From: Pullichristensenella sp002068815
GTDB lineage: Bacteria > Bacillota > Clostridia > Christensenellales > Aristaeellaceae
Direction of reading: 5' to 3'
DNA length: 64,000 bases
NCBI GenBank assembly: GCA_040772885.1
Contig: JAXGXF010000012.1
Span: 1-64,000 of the forward strand
The first letter of the stretch is position 1; each line of letters begins with the position of its first letter. The translations under genes and the position numbers were made by a program. The notes under the pieces were generated by a model that searched no databases, had not been told where the DNA came from, and saw only the letters and a program-made list of their open reading frames with translations. This document shows, piece by piece, positions 44,047-52,757 of the stretch.

Positions 44047-44394
44047 TCAGACCCTCCTCACAAGCCTCGCCTCGATGTGCCGCGACCACCGGTCGATCGC
44101 CGCGCACACCCACCGGACCTCCCGGTCCCCCGGAAACAGCACGCCGTCGCCCTCGACGATCGGCGCGCACTTCGGAAGCAAGAGCTTCCGCGCGCGCTCC
44201 GCGCGCATGCCGTACGGCTCCGCGCCGAGCGAGTTCGCCGCGTAGGAGAGCGTGTTCGCGACCGGCGCGAGCGACCCGCGCGCGGGGATGGCGTCCGACA
44301 GGTCAAACGCCTCCCGCACCGCGCCGAGCGAATCCCGAACCGTCCTTCTGGGCACGATCCCGACGCGCACGAGCGTCCTCTCCAGAAGCCTCAT
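44047..44394 (-). CDS. Head-tail closure (minor capsid) protein
   Basis: The 115-residue protein starts inside the stop of the upstream connector gene (ATGA). It contains RGSLAPVANTLSYAANSLGA and the strand-rich GDREVRWVCAAIDRWSRHIE. Assignment is mostly by gene order. Confidence 0.55.
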   Translation of the reverse strand: MRLLERTLVRVGIVPRRTVRDSLGAVREAFDLSDAIPARGSLAPVANTLSYAANSLGAEPYGMRAERARKLLLPKCAPIVEGDGVLFPGDREVRWVCAAIDRWSRHIEARLVRRV

Positions 44395-44681
44395 CCGCCC
44401 ACCGCCTTCGCGAGCCGGAACGGGTTCAGCTGCCGCCGGATGTCCTCCGGAAGCAGCTCCGCCGTGCGCTCCGCGCCGCCCTCGCCGTGCCGGAGCTCGC
44501 CCTCCATGCCCATGCGGTTGAACATCACGGCGGCGATGGCGATCTGCGCGCCCTCGAGCGCCGCGGGCACGCGGTCGCGGCCGGTGTAGGCGAGTATGAA
44601 CTTCTCCGCGTCCCCGATCAGGTCGTTCAAAAGCAGATCGTCCCCGGCGTCCGGAATCCGCCGCTTCAGCTTCTCGAGCAT
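44391..44681 (-). CDS. Phage gp6-like head-tail connector
   Basis: The 96-residue helical protein (LLLNDLIGDAEKFILAYTGR, VPAALEGAQIAIAAVMFNRM) has the pattern of gp6/gp15 connectors that dock on the portal ring. TAGGAGGCAAAT lies before the ATG. It directly follows the coat protein gene. Confidence 0.8.
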   Translation of the reverse strand: MLEKLKRRIPDAGDDLLLNDLIGDAEKFILAYTGRDRVPAALEGAQIAIAAVMFNRMGMEGELRHGEGGAERTAELLPEDIRRQLNPFRLAKAVGG

Positions 44682-44690
44682 ATTTGCCTC

Positions 44691-45806
44691 CTAGCCCAGC
44701 ACGCGCACCGCGAGCTCGGGATACACGGCCTTGAACCCGTACAGCACGTCCATCGAGTACGTGGACCGCTTGTACTGCTGGTCGTAGCCGCGCGTCACGC
44801 GCAGCGATATGCCGTTGAAGCTGGTCACATAGCTCATCACGCCCTGCCCGTCCGGGTTTGCGAGCGGCCGCGTCACGTATGCGAACGCCATCGGGTGGAA
44901 CGCGAGGTTCGCCGTGTGGTTGCCCACGAGCACGACCTCCGCGTTCGCCAAAATGTCCGGCAGAGCCGGCGCAACCTTGACGTTCGCGATCGCGTTTCCG
45001 GAAGCGGCCGCGCTGTCCGCGGTCACCGCGTAGTGCTTCCCGCCGATCCGGATCAGGTCGCCCCTGACGAGCTTGCCGGCGAGCTGCGTGCCGGAGAGCG
45101 AGAGCTGCGTCGCGCCCGCGGACACGGCCGAGCTCACCTTCACGCCCGCCGCGGCGGTGATGCCGGTCTTATGCTGGTGCACGCTCTGCGACATGTAGTT
45201 GTCGATGCCGTACACGCGGCCGATCGCGCCCTCGCGCAGCGCCAAAGTGCTCCCGGACTTCTCCGCGTTGATCAGCGCGTCCAGCGCCGTGAACTTCGCG
45301 TCCGCCTCCGCATCCCATACGGCGGCGCGGCCGTAGTTCGGCGCGCGGTTCAGGTTCAGCTGCCTGCGCGCGGCGGCGATGTCGGAAAGCGCGCCCGGCG
45401 TCGTGCCGGCGGTGCCGATCGCGGTGAACACGTCCTTGTAGAGCGAAAGCCCGTCGCGGTTGATCTTCTCGGCGAGCGCCGCGGCCGCCGGGTCGACGAA
45501 CACGCGGTTCAGATCGTCGATCGACGTCGCGGTCTCGATCGCGGTCGCGCGCGCGTCGACGGTCGCGATGTGGTCGAGCGTGACCTCGACGGTGTCCTCG
45601 ACCATGTCCTGATACGTCACGCCCGACGCCTCGTCAAAGTCGGCCGCCTCGAGCGCCACCGGCTTGCGCACGCGGATCGCGTCGCCGTAGCCGTGGAAGT
45701 CCTCGGAAAAGTCCCGGTGCATAAGCGTCGGGAACACCAGGTTGTCGATCAGCTTCGGAAGCGCCTGCCGCGCGATTTCCTTCAGGGTCACGAATGTGTT
45801 TGCCAT
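44691..45806 (-). CDS. Major capsid protein, P22 coat family
   Basis: The 371-residue protein begins MANTFVTLKEIARQALPKLI and contains GYGDAIRVRKPVALEAADF, DQSV-type loop residues (NYMSQSVHQHKTGI) and an inserted beta-rich region (LSGTQLAGKLVRGDLIRIGG). This is the layout of P22-like coat proteins on the HK97 fold. The C-terminus (GISLRVTRGYDQQYKRSTYS) is typical. It forms the shell together with the scaffold encoded upstream. AAGGAGGAAGAACC precedes the start. Confidence 0.88.
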   Translation of the reverse strand: MANTFVTLKEIARQALPKLIDNLVFPTLMHRDFSEDFHGYGDAIRVRKPVALEAADFDEASGVTYQDMVEDTVEVTLDHIATVDARATAIETATSIDDLNRVFVDPAAAALAEKINRDGLSLYKDVFTAIGTAGTTPGALSDIAAARRQLNLNRAPNYGRAAVWDAEADAKFTALDALINAEKSGSTLALREGAIGRVYGIDNYMSQSVHQHKTGITAAAGVKVSSAVSAGATQLSLSGTQLAGKLVRGDLIRIGGKHYAVTADSAAASGNAIANVKVAPALPDILANAEVVLVGNHTANLAFHPMAFAYVTRPLANPDGQGVMSYVTSFNGISLRVTRGYDQQYKRSTYSMDVLYGFKAVYPELAVRVLG

Positions 45807-45824
45807 GGTTCTTCCTCCTTCTTT

Positions 45825-46163
45825 CTATCTGCCGCCCGCGCGGTAGAACACCTTGTAATAGTCGTCGTCCGTCATGTCGGCCACGTCCCGCTGCGGCTGT
45901 GCCCTCGCGGGCGCCTCGCCGCGCATCCTGTCCAGCACGCCGCGCTCGACCGCCTGTCGGAACGCCGCTTCCGCCGCGTCGATGCTCTTTTCAAGCGCCT
46001 CCGGGCTCTCGTAGCTGAGCGCGCCGGACAGCGCCTCCGGGAGCGACCGCTCGTTGAGCGCGTCCCGGGCCTGCAGCTTCATCTCCCGAAGCGCGACCGC
46101 GCGCTCGCGCGCCGAGATCCGCTCCTCCGGCGAGACCTCCGTCCTCTCCGTTCCCTCGTCCAT
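45825..46163 (-). CDS. Capsid scaffolding protein
   Basis: The 112-residue acidic helical protein (ISARERAVALREMKLQARDA, EALEKSIDAAEAAFRQAVER) ends with the motif MTDDDYYKVFY, as in DUF4355-type scaffolds encoded directly before P22/HK97-like coats. It is shorter than most (150-250). No capsid protease gene is present. Confidence 0.75.
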   Translation of the reverse strand: MDEGTERTEVSPEERISARERAVALREMKLQARDALNERSLPEALSGALSYESPEALEKSIDAAEAAFRQAVERGVLDRMRGEAPARAQPQRDVADMTDDDYYKVFYRAGGR

Positions 46164-46167
46164 CGTT

Positions 46168-47433
46168 TCACCTCCCTCCCACGCGCCGCCTGAGCTCCTC
46201 GTCGTCGACGAGCCCGCGCAGCAGGTTCACGGTCCTGGCCTCCTCGAGCTCGTTGACCGGCAGCGCGCGCGTAAACCGTATGCGAACCGCATCCGCGTCG
46301 AGCGTCAGAGCGCCCCTGGCCGCGCGGAACGCCGCGAACCGGCGCAGCCGCTCGGTCAGCGCCTCGCGGAACCACCGCTCCTTGAGCTTCGTGATCTGCT
46401 CGAGGCTCAACAGCTTGTACTTCATCGCGACGCCGCTCGAGTTCCCGGCGAACCGCTCGTCGGTCAGGTCCGGGATCATGCTCATCTTGTGGATGTCCTC
46501 GGCAAGCGCGCGCCTGAGCACCTCGGTGTCCGCCTCGTTGAGCTGCTTGCACAGCCACTCCGCGCGCGCGTCGCTGTCGGGCAGCACCAGCGCCTTGTCC
46601 TCGCGCAGCTGCTGCCCCGGCGTGCGCCCGGCCTGATCGGTCTCGAGCGTGCAGCCGTACAGCAGAAGCAGCGCGTCGACAAACTGCTGCTTGTCGTTCA
46701 CGCGGTCGCTCTCGAGCTGGTCGTACGCGTCGATCAAGGTCAAGACGCCCTCGAAGTCGCCGCGCTCGTCCGCGCCGTTCCAGTACTCGATCATCGGCAC
46801 GCCGCCGAAGAAGTGCTCGCGCGACAGTACGCGGTCGGCCTCCGAGAGCTTCAAAGCGTCCTTCGCCAGATACCGCTCGATCCGCCCCTCCGAATACACG
46901 TCGATTCGCGCGCCGTCCGGCTTCCCGAGCGCGTCGGTCCTCCCGGTCACGTGCACGCCGAACAGCGGACGCGCCGCGACCGTGTCGTCGTAGACGACGA
47001 ACGCGTTCCGGGGGTCGAGCGCCGCCGTGCGCGCGCGGGCGTCCGAATCCGCGTAGACGAGCTCGACGCCCTTTCCGTAGATGCCCGCGTCGCGCGCCAG
47101 CTCCGCGTCGACGCTGTCGACGAGCGCCGCGCGGTAGTCCTGCAGCACGCCCTCGAGCGCCGCGCCGTCCCGCCCGTCCGCCGCGTAGCCGACCGGGCTC
47201 CCGATCAGGTAGCCCGCGGCCATCGCCACGATCAGCCGCGGAAAGCCGTTCACGAGCCGCGCGTTCGGAAGCCCGCTCGCGCGCCGCCTGTCGCAGATCG
47301 CGTGCTTGCCGTCGTAGTAGGCCCGCAGGCGGGCAAGCCGCCCCAGCCCCTCAAAGTGCTCCGCGATCGCCGCGCGCACCGCCTCCGCCGAGGGCGCGCC
47401 GCCGCCGACCGCCTCCAATGGTCTGACAATCAT
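46168..47433 (-). CDS. Phage portal protein (SPP1 gp6-like)
   Basis: The 421-residue protein forms the DNA entry ring of the capsid. LRAYYDGKHAICDRR, NARLVNGFPRLIVAMAAGYL, GVPMIEYWNGADERGDFEGV and the long alpha helix region NDKQQFVDALLLLYG are family landmarks. Met 47433 is preceded by GAGGAGAAGACG. It is somewhat shorter than SPP1 gp6 (503). Confidence 0.88.
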   Translation of the reverse strand: MIVRPLEAVGGGAPSAEAVRAAIAEHFEGLGRLARLRAYYDGKHAICDRRRASGLPNARLVNGFPRLIVAMAAGYLIGSPVGYAADGRDGAALEGVLQDYRAALVDSVDAELARDAGIYGKGVELVYADSDARARTAALDPRNAFVVYDDTVAARPLFGVHVTGRTDALGKPDGARIDVYSEGRIERYLAKDALKLSEADRVLSREHFFGGVPMIEYWNGADERGDFEGVLTLIDAYDQLESDRVNDKQQFVDALLLLYGCTLETDQAGRTPGQQLREDKALVLPDSDARAEWLCKQLNEADTEVLRRALAEDIHKMSMIPDLTDERFAGNSSGVAMKYKLLSLEQITKLKERWFREALTERLRRFAAFRAARGALTLDADAVRIRFTRALPVNELEEARTVNLLRGLVDDEELRRRVGGR

Positions 47434-47453
47434 CGTCTTCTCCTCTCTTGGCA

Positions 47454-48737
47454 TCAGATGCCGATGCCCTCCCGCGAAAATGTCCGCGCCTCGCGGCCGC
47501 CGACGAACCGCTCCACGGCGTAGCGCGCCGCGTCGATCACGTGGTTGTCCCCGTCCTCGTACGCGCCGGTGATCCTGCCCTCGCGGTCGCGGGCGTACGC
47601 GCACCGGGAGAACTCGCGCGCCGCGACCGGGCAGCGGACCGGGTCGATCGCAATTTCCGCCAGCCCCTGCAGAAACCGCATGCCGCGGTGCACGCTCCCC
47701 GGCCCCTTCTTCGCGGCCTCGCACGGAACTCCGAGCGCCCGCAACGCGGCCATCGCGCGCGGCTCGGCGCTGTCGCAGACGACCCTCTCGCCGGGCTCGA
47801 CGCGCGAGCGCAGCTCCTCGGCCAGCGCCTCGACCGGCATCCTCGCGCGCACGAACTCGCCCGCGAACGTCAATTTCCTCCGCGCGGGCGAATACGACAG
47901 CCTAACGAACGCGTCGGGGTCGTTCGCAAACCCGAAGTCGAGCCCGCACAGGCAGTGCTCGAGCCCCTCGATCTCCGCGTCCGGGATCGGCCGGATCGAC
48001 AGGTTCTCGAACACCTGCGCGCCGTACCCGACCGCCTCGCCCAAATACATGTGCCGGTACGCGCGCATGTCCTCGGCCCGAAGCAGCTCCGCCTCGCGCA
48101 AAAACGCCTCCCCGAGCCACTCCCCGGGGAGGTCGAGATACGTCGAGCGGTGCAAGAACCTCCCGGGGACGCATCGCAGCGCCTCGAGGTTCACCCAGTC
48201 CGACGGGCTCACCGGCGGGTTGCAGCTCGCAAACACCAGCGACTTCCCGCCGCGCAGCACCGACGCCTTGATCGTGCGCACGTCCTCCATGCCGGAGAAC
48301 TCGCCGAGCTCCTCGAACCACAGGTACTTGAACCGCCCCTTCGCAAGCGCGATCGACTTCGATTTCTCGGGGCTGTCCGCGCCGCGAAACAGCATGCGCT
48401 GCCCGGTCGGCCGGTACTCGAGCTCGAGCGGCTGCATCCTGCGCGCGAACCGGTCGGACACCCCCAGCGCCGCGATCGCCCAGAGCATCTGCTCGAACAC
48501 CGATTCCCGAAGCGTCGCGCCGACCTTCCGGTACGCGATCGCGTTCGCCTCCGGGTCGCTCAAAAGCCCGAGCGCGATCTCGAGCGCCACGAAGCTCGAC
48601 TTCCCCGAGCCGCGCCCGCCCAGAAACCAATACTCCGCGTGCCGCATGGCCCGGACGTCGCGGTGCACCCGCGCGTACGGCCCGGCGATCAGCCCGGACA
48701 GCCGCACGTCAGTCCCCCGGGGGCGGGCAAATGCCAT
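47454..48737 (-). CDS. Terminase large subunit (PBSX type)
   Basis: The 427-residue DNA-packaging motor has Walker A GGRGSGKSSFV (about 40-50), Walker B YLWFEELGE, and an RNase H-like nuclease with acidic residues in CGLDFGFANDPD, VVCDSAEPRAM and DGDNHVIDAARYA. All catalytic positions look intact, so packaging could work. ATG 48737 is chosen over an upstream TTG because GGGGGA is 8 bases away. PBSX-type terminases are common in headful-packaging phages. Confidence 0.9.
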   Translation of the reverse strand: MAFARPRGTDVRLSGLIAGPYARVHRDVRAMRHAEYWFLGGRGSGKSSFVALEIALGLLSDPEANAIAYRKVGATLRESVFEQMLWAIAALGVSDRFARRMQPLELEYRPTGQRMLFRGADSPEKSKSIALAKGRFKYLWFEELGEFSGMEDVRTIKASVLRGGKSLVFASCNPPVSPSDWVNLEALRCVPGRFLHRSTYLDLPGEWLGEAFLREAELLRAEDMRAYRHMYLGEAVGYGAQVFENLSIRPIPDAEIEGLEHCLCGLDFGFANDPDAFVRLSYSPARRKLTFAGEFVRARMPVEALAEELRSRVEPGERVVCDSAEPRAMAALRALGVPCEAAKKGPGSVHRGMRFLQGLAEIAIDPVRCPVAAREFSRCAYARDREGRITGAYEDGDNHVIDAARYAVERFVGGREARTFSREGIGI

Positions 48738-49233
48738 GGACAACGTCCCCCGCCTCCCGCGCCGCCTTCTCCTCGGGTCCGCGCGCGCCGCCCGCGATGG
48801 ATGCCGCTTCCGCCCCCTCCTCGGGGGGCCGTATGTCGTCGACGATGACCACCGGCTCCGCCGCCGCCTCCGCGCCCTCCTCGAACAGCCCCATCCGCTT
48901 CCCGAGCAGCTCCGCGGCCTTCATCCGCGCGGTCGGATTCTTCAGCTCGCCGTCCGCCTCCCCGCGCAGCACGCACGTCAGGTACTCGAGCACCTCGCCC
49001 GCGCCCGCCACGACCTCCCGGAGCGGATTCTCATCATCTTTGGCGGCCGCGCGCTCCCTCGTCGGCTTCTTCCCGTCCGCCCCGGCCGCGCGCTTTGGCG
49101 ACGGCCTCTTCCCGACCGAGACAGCCGCGCGCTTCCGGGTCAACCTCCCCCCGTCCACGCCCGCGCGCTCTCGGGTCGGTTCTTCCCCGCCCGTTCCGGC
49201 CGCATGCCCCCGGGTCGGCCTCTCCTCGCTCAT
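48709..49233 (-). CDS. Terminase small subunit with repeated basic N-terminal extension
   Basis: The 174-residue protein has a core with EVLEYLTCVLRGEADG and ARMKAAELLGKRMGLFEEGA, then PVVIVDDIRPPE, the normal end of Gram-positive small terminases. The usual N-terminal DNA-binding part is replaced by five 12-13-residue basic repeats (residues 6-69, see repeat). It overlaps the large-subunit start. AAGGAGGCGAGGGAC precedes the ATG. Confidence 0.78.
   Translation of the reverse strand: MSEERPTRGHAAGTGGEEPTRERAGVDGGRLTRKRAAVSVGKRPSPKRAAGADGKKPTRERAAAKDDENPLREVVAGAGEVLEYLTCVLRGEADGELKNPTARMKAAELLGKRMGLFEEGAEAAAEPVVIVDDIRPPEEGAEAASIAGGARGPEEKAAREAGDVVHGICPPPGD
49027..49218 (-). repeat. Five-copy ~39-bp coding repeat in the small terminase gene
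   Basis: Consecutive units read PTRGHAAGTGGEE, PTRERAGVDGGR, LTRKRAAVSVGKR, PSPKRAAGADGKK and PTRERAAAKDDEN. The consensus is PT-R/K-x-RAA-x3-G-K/R-x. The basic, Ala/Gly-rich units resemble DNA-binding tails of histone H1 type. Confidence 0.75.
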
Positions 49234-49604
49234 GTCCCTCGCCTCCTTCCGTCCGCGCGGCCCGGCCCCGCGCGAAAGGCGGCCCTTGTCGCCGGCCGCC
49301 CTGATAGCATATTGCCACGCCGTTTTCGTACATTTCGTATCATCAAAAAAATCTTTTTATCGCGCGCATCCCCTTCGCACCTCCCGCGTGATTCCCATAT
49401 GCCATATACATGGAAACAGCCGTCCCCCGCCCCGCCGGCCGCCCATTGCGCCAAAAATATGCGTTTCTATAGATAGCACCGTTAATTATCACCCCGGGCG
49501 CTTTACTCCCGCGCGCGCGGGGTGTAAGATTATTGTTAGGACGCAACCGTTTGATGGGTTCCAACGTCAAAAACAATGAGAAAAAATTGTACGAGGTGTA
49601 ACCA
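49234..49604. other. Intergenic region between phage cassette and LCP gene
   Basis: No gene is supported in these 370 bases. The middle part (49330-49600) is AT-richer than its surroundings and must hold the divergent promoters of the terminase operon and the LCP gene. No consensus pair was convincing. Confidence 0.4.
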
Positions 49605-50591
49605 ATGAAGAAGCTGTTCCAGGGCGCGCTCGCGGCAGTACTGGCCGTCGCCCTCATGTTTACCCCCGCGCTTGCCTCCTCGATCACCATCGACGAAGAA
49701 GGCTATCTGGAGGAGGTGCTCCTCGAGCCGGGCGAACAGATCGACTTCAACGACGACGCGATGAACGAAGCTCTCGAGGCGTCGCTTGCGCGCGTCAACG
49801 AGATGAAGCACATCTTGCTCGTGGGCATCGACGCGCGCCCCGGCCAGAAGACCGGCCGCTCGGACACGATGATCATCGCCACCGTCGACACCGAGAACAA
49901 CAAGATCAAGCTGCTGAGCCTGATGCGCGACATCTACGTCGAGATTCCCGGCCGCAAGAACAACCGGCTGAACGCGGCGTACGTGTTCGGCGGGGCGGAG
50001 CTTCTGATGAAGACCATCGAGAAGAACTTCGGCATACACATCGACTACTACGTCGGCGTGAACTTCTCGATGCTCGCGAACCTGATCGACCAGCTCGGCG
50101 GCATCACGCTGACGGTCGAGAGCGACTACTACGTCGATCGCATCAACGCCGTCATCAAGGAGGACAACAAGGTCCTCGGCATCAACGTCAACGACGGGCT
50201 CCTGAAAAAGCCCGGCGAGCAGCTGATGACCGGCAAGCAGGCGCAGGCCTACGCGCGCTACCGCTACGGCACGAAGGACGGCGATTTCGGCCGCACCGCG
50301 CGCCAGCGCGAGGTCGTCATGAAGATCTTCGGCAAGCTGACCGAACTCTCGATGATGCAGCTCGCCGCGCTCGCGATGGCCAACATGGACAACGTGTTCA
50401 CCAACCTCACGCTGCAGGACGTGACGCTGCTCGCACCGGCGATGTTCGCGCTCAAGGACGCGGAGCTCGAGGAGCTGCGCATCCCCGTCAACAACGGCTA
50501 CAAATCCCAGACCGTCTCCGGCATGTCCGTGCTCATCCCGAACCGCACAAAGACGATGGAGGCGATCGCCGCGTTCCTGACCGAGGACTGA
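49605..50591 (+). CDS. LytR-CpsA-Psr (LCP) family glycopolymer transferase
   Basis: The 328-residue protein has the LCP domain (about 65-230): HILLVGIDARPGQKTGRSDT, IKLLSLMRDIYVEIPGRKNN, RLNAAYVFGGAELLMKTIEK and ARYRYGTKDGDFGRTARQRE, with the conserved Arg/Asp residues that bind pyrophosphate lipids. LCP enzymes attach teichoic acids or capsule to peptidoglycan. The N-terminus looks like a cleavable signal peptide (ending ALASS) rather than the usual membrane anchor, and the C-terminal extension (LTLQDVTLLAPAMFALKDAE) is helical. ACGAGGTGTAACC is the ribosome site. Confidence 0.9.
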   Translation: MKKLFQGALAAVLAVALMFTPALASSITIDEEGYLEEVLLEPGEQIDFNDDAMNEALEASLARVNEMKHILLVGIDARPGQKTGRSDTMIIATVDTENNKIKLLSLMRDIYVEIPGRKNNRLNAAYVFGGAELLMKTIEKNFGIHIDYYVGVNFSMLANLIDQLGGITLTVESDYYVDRINAVIKEDNKVLGINVNDGLLKKPGEQLMTGKQAQAYARYRYGTKDGDFGRTARQREVVMKIFGKLTELSMMQLAALAMANMDNVFTNLTLQDVTLLAPAMFALKDAELEELRIPVNNGYKSQTVSGMSVLIPNRTKTMEAIAAFLTED

Positions 50592-50824
50592 TCCCCCGCG
50601 GCGGAACCCGCGTTTGCGCTCCCCGACCGAGGATCGACCCTCCGGGGAATCGCCCCCGCCTGCTCGTTTCCCGCCTCCCTCGCGGTTCCCGCATGCGGGT
50701 TGAAGCATCTCCACGCCGTCAATATTCTCAACGCACGAAATCGCCCCTTCGGCTCTCTGCTTGAGACAACCATACCCCGCCGGGTTCCGCAGCTTCCCGC
50801 GCGGACGGTCCCCTGGAGGAGAAG

Positions 50825-51409
50825 ATGCGCTTGTTGAAATGGATGGCCGCGCTGGCGGCGGTGGGCATCGCGTTCGCCGCGGCGCTTATCGGACTGGTCG
50901 CGTGGCGCGCGGGCGCGGAGCGCACCGCGGTCGCGTCGGACTGCATCATCGTGCTCGGCGCGCGGGTGCACATGAGCGGCAACCTGTCGGACACGCTGCG
51001 CTACCGCTGCGAGTCCGCGCTCGAGGCGTACGAGTCCGGGCTCTCTCGGAACATCATCGTGACCGGCGGCCGGGGCCGCGACGAGCCGACCACCGAGGCC
51101 GAGGCCATGCGGGACTGGTTTGTGAAAAAAGGCGTGCCCGAAAACCGCGTGTTTCTGGAGCCCAAATCGACCGACACGTGGGAGAACCTCGGCAACGCGC
51201 ACGAGATCATGCGCAAAAACGGCTGGAAAAGCGCGATCGTCGTCACCAGCGACTACCACCTCGAGCGTTCGCTGTGGACCGCGCGCGACCTCGGCATCGA
51301 GGCGTCCGGCATCTCCGCCGAAGCCCCGAAGCCGCTCTTCGTAAAGTGGATGAACCGCGCCCGCGAGGCCGGCAGCTGGGGTTACTACTGGCTCAAGCGA
51401 GTTTTCTAG
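50825..51409 (+). CDS. YdcF/SanA-like DUF218 membrane protein
   Basis: The 194-residue protein has an N-terminal membrane helix (5-27) and a DUF218 domain: CIIVLGARVHMSG, YRCESALEAYESGLSRNIIV, TGGRGRDEPTTEAEAM and VVTSDYHLERSLWTARDLG. Relatives (SanA, ElyC, YdcF) act in envelope integrity, possibly on lipid-linked carriers. The start is close behind GGAGGAGAAG. The preceding 230 bases hold no gene. Confidence 0.85.
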   Translation: MRLLKWMAALAAVGIAFAAALIGLVAWRAGAERTAVASDCIIVLGARVHMSGNLSDTLRYRCESALEAYESGLSRNIIVTGGRGRDEPTTEAEAMRDWFVKKGVPENRVFLEPKSTDTWENLGNAHEIMRKNGWKSAIVVTSDYHLERSLWTARDLGIEASGISAEAPKPLFVKWMNRAREAGSWGYYWLKRVF

Positions 51410-51507
51410 GCAGAAACCTCTTCACCCGTGCCCCGACATGCCGCGGTTTTAAACGAAGAATTTCGCTGCAACGCCCCTCCAACGCCCCCGACCCCCAAAA
51501 TCCCCAC

Positions 51508-51551
51508 AAAAAACCCCGCCGCCGCGCTCCCTGCGCGGCGGCGGGGTTTTT
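51508..51551. terminator. Bidirectional terminator between ydcF-like and lacI-like genes
   Basis: AAAAACCCCGCCGCCGCGC pairs perfectly with GCGCGGCGGCGGGGTTTTT around TCCCT. It ends the two converging genes. Confidence 0.92.
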
Positions 51552-51606
51552 CGTCCCCCGGCCTCCCGATTTGCACAGCCCCGCACCGTCTCCCGTGCAA
51601 TTTGCA

Positions 51607-52596
51607 CTACGTCGTCGCGCGGATCGTCAGACGCGGCTTGATCGCGATCTGCTGCGGCTGGCTGTAGGGCATCTCGACCCTGTGCATGAGGATTCGCACC
51701 GCGATCGAGGCCATGTCGTCGTACGGCGCGGCGACGGTCGTCAGCCCGCCGTCGATGTACTCGGCGATCGCGATGTCGTCCATGCCGATCACGGCGATGT
51801 CGCCGGGGATGCGCAGCCCCGCCTCGTGGATCGCGTGCGTCGCGCCGACGGCCATCTGGTCGTAGCTGGCGTACACGGCGTCCGGAAGCTGCTTCATCGC
51901 GAGAATCTCCTTCATCCGGAGGTATCCGCCGCGCTCGAGCCGCTCCTTGCCCACGCGCACGAACTCCGGGTTGATCTCGGCCTTCAGCCCCTTCATGGTC
52001 TTGAGGAAGATGCCGCGGCTGTTGACGGTATTCATGTCTCCGATGAACGCGATCCGCCTGTACCCCCTGTGCAGCAGGTGCTCGACGGCCATCGCGTTCC
52101 CGCGCCCCTCGTCGACGTACAGGCAGTCGAAGTCCATCGTCGGAATGTAGTTCGGCGTTATGAACATCACCGGGATGCCGATCGCGCGCACGGCCGCCAT
52201 CAGCTGGTCGGACGCCTCCTCCGAATCGCCGAGCACGATGAGCAGGCACCGAACGCCGAAGCCCGCCATCTGCTGCACGGCGCGCGCGGCCTCGCTCTGG
52301 TCGAAGTTCGAGCTCATCGTCGCGACCGAAAAGCTCTTCTGGCGGAACCGCTCGGCCAGCGAAAACACGAGCCGCGTGTAGTAGTCCGTCAAGATGTCCG
52401 GGATGACGATGCCGGCGGCGTTCGAAGGCGCCTTCGCGCTCACCTGGATCGCGCGGCGCTGATAGCCCAGCCGCTCGGCGACCTCGGCGACGCGCGCCTT
52501 CGTCTCGTCGCTGATCGCGGGGTGATTGTTCATCACGCGCGACACCGTCGCGACGCTCACGCCCGCCTCCCTGGCGATGTCCGAAAGGTAGACCAT
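51607..52596 (-). CDS. LacI-family transcriptional regulator
   Basis: The 329-residue protein has the LacI headpiece (VYLSDIAREAGVSVATVSRV, hinge NNHPAISDETKARVAEVAER) and a periplasmic-binding-like effector domain (GIVIPDILTDYYTRLV, HRGYRRIAFIGD, IAVIGMDDIAIAEYIDGGLT). ATG 52596 has GGGGGG 6 bases upstream; the in-frame ATG at 52602 would touch it. It is divergent from the isomerase operon, and a 12-bp palindrome in that promoter is its probable operator. Confidence 0.92.
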   Translation of the reverse strand: MVYLSDIAREAGVSVATVSRVMNNHPAISDETKARVAEVAERLGYQRRAIQVSAKAPSNAAGIVIPDILTDYYTRLVFSLAERFRQKSFSVATMSSNFDQSEAARAVQQMAGFGVRCLLIVLGDSEEASDQLMAAVRAIGIPVMFITPNYIPTMDFDCLYVDEGRGNAMAVEHLLHRGYRRIAFIGDMNTVNSRGIFLKTMKGLKAEINPEFVRVGKERLERGGYLRMKEILAMKQLPDAVYASYDQMAVGATHAIHEAGLRIPGDIAVIGMDDIAIAEYIDGGLTTVAAPYDDMASIAVRILMHRVEMPYSQPQQIAIKPRLTIRATT

Positions 52597-52757
52597 ATCC
52601 ATCCCCCCGCCCGCGATATCGACCCGACGCCAAATCCCAAAGAGCCCCGTCCCCCATGATACCAGCATTATAGCGTCCTCCGCCCCGCCGCGCAAGCGCA
52701 AATTTGCACTTTTTCGGCGCTTTTCCGAACTTTTTTTGCGCAACCGTTGCATTGTGC

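Larger units (their letters stand above)
36703..49233 (-). mobile_element. Phage-derived structural cassette without lysogeny or replication genes (GTA/PBSX-like)
   Basis: Eighteen genes on one strand run in normal siphovirus order: small terminase, large terminase, portal, scaffold, coat, four head-tail connector genes, tail tube, two chaperone-like genes, tape measure, a small tail protein, tail fibre, receptor-binding protein, endolysin, holin. Gaps are minimal and several genes overlap. Neither the cassette nor its flanks contain an integrase, repressor, replication or recombination gene. It sits between host sporulation genes and an LCP gene, in DNA of the same high GC. A domesticated phage, gene transfer agent or prophage remnant are the possible readings. 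Confidence 0.8.

Noticed and set aside
49034..49333. Alternative small-terminase-region frame (99 codons)
   Set aside because: It overlaps the repeat-coding region in another frame. The small terminase core motifs are in the frame 48709-49233.
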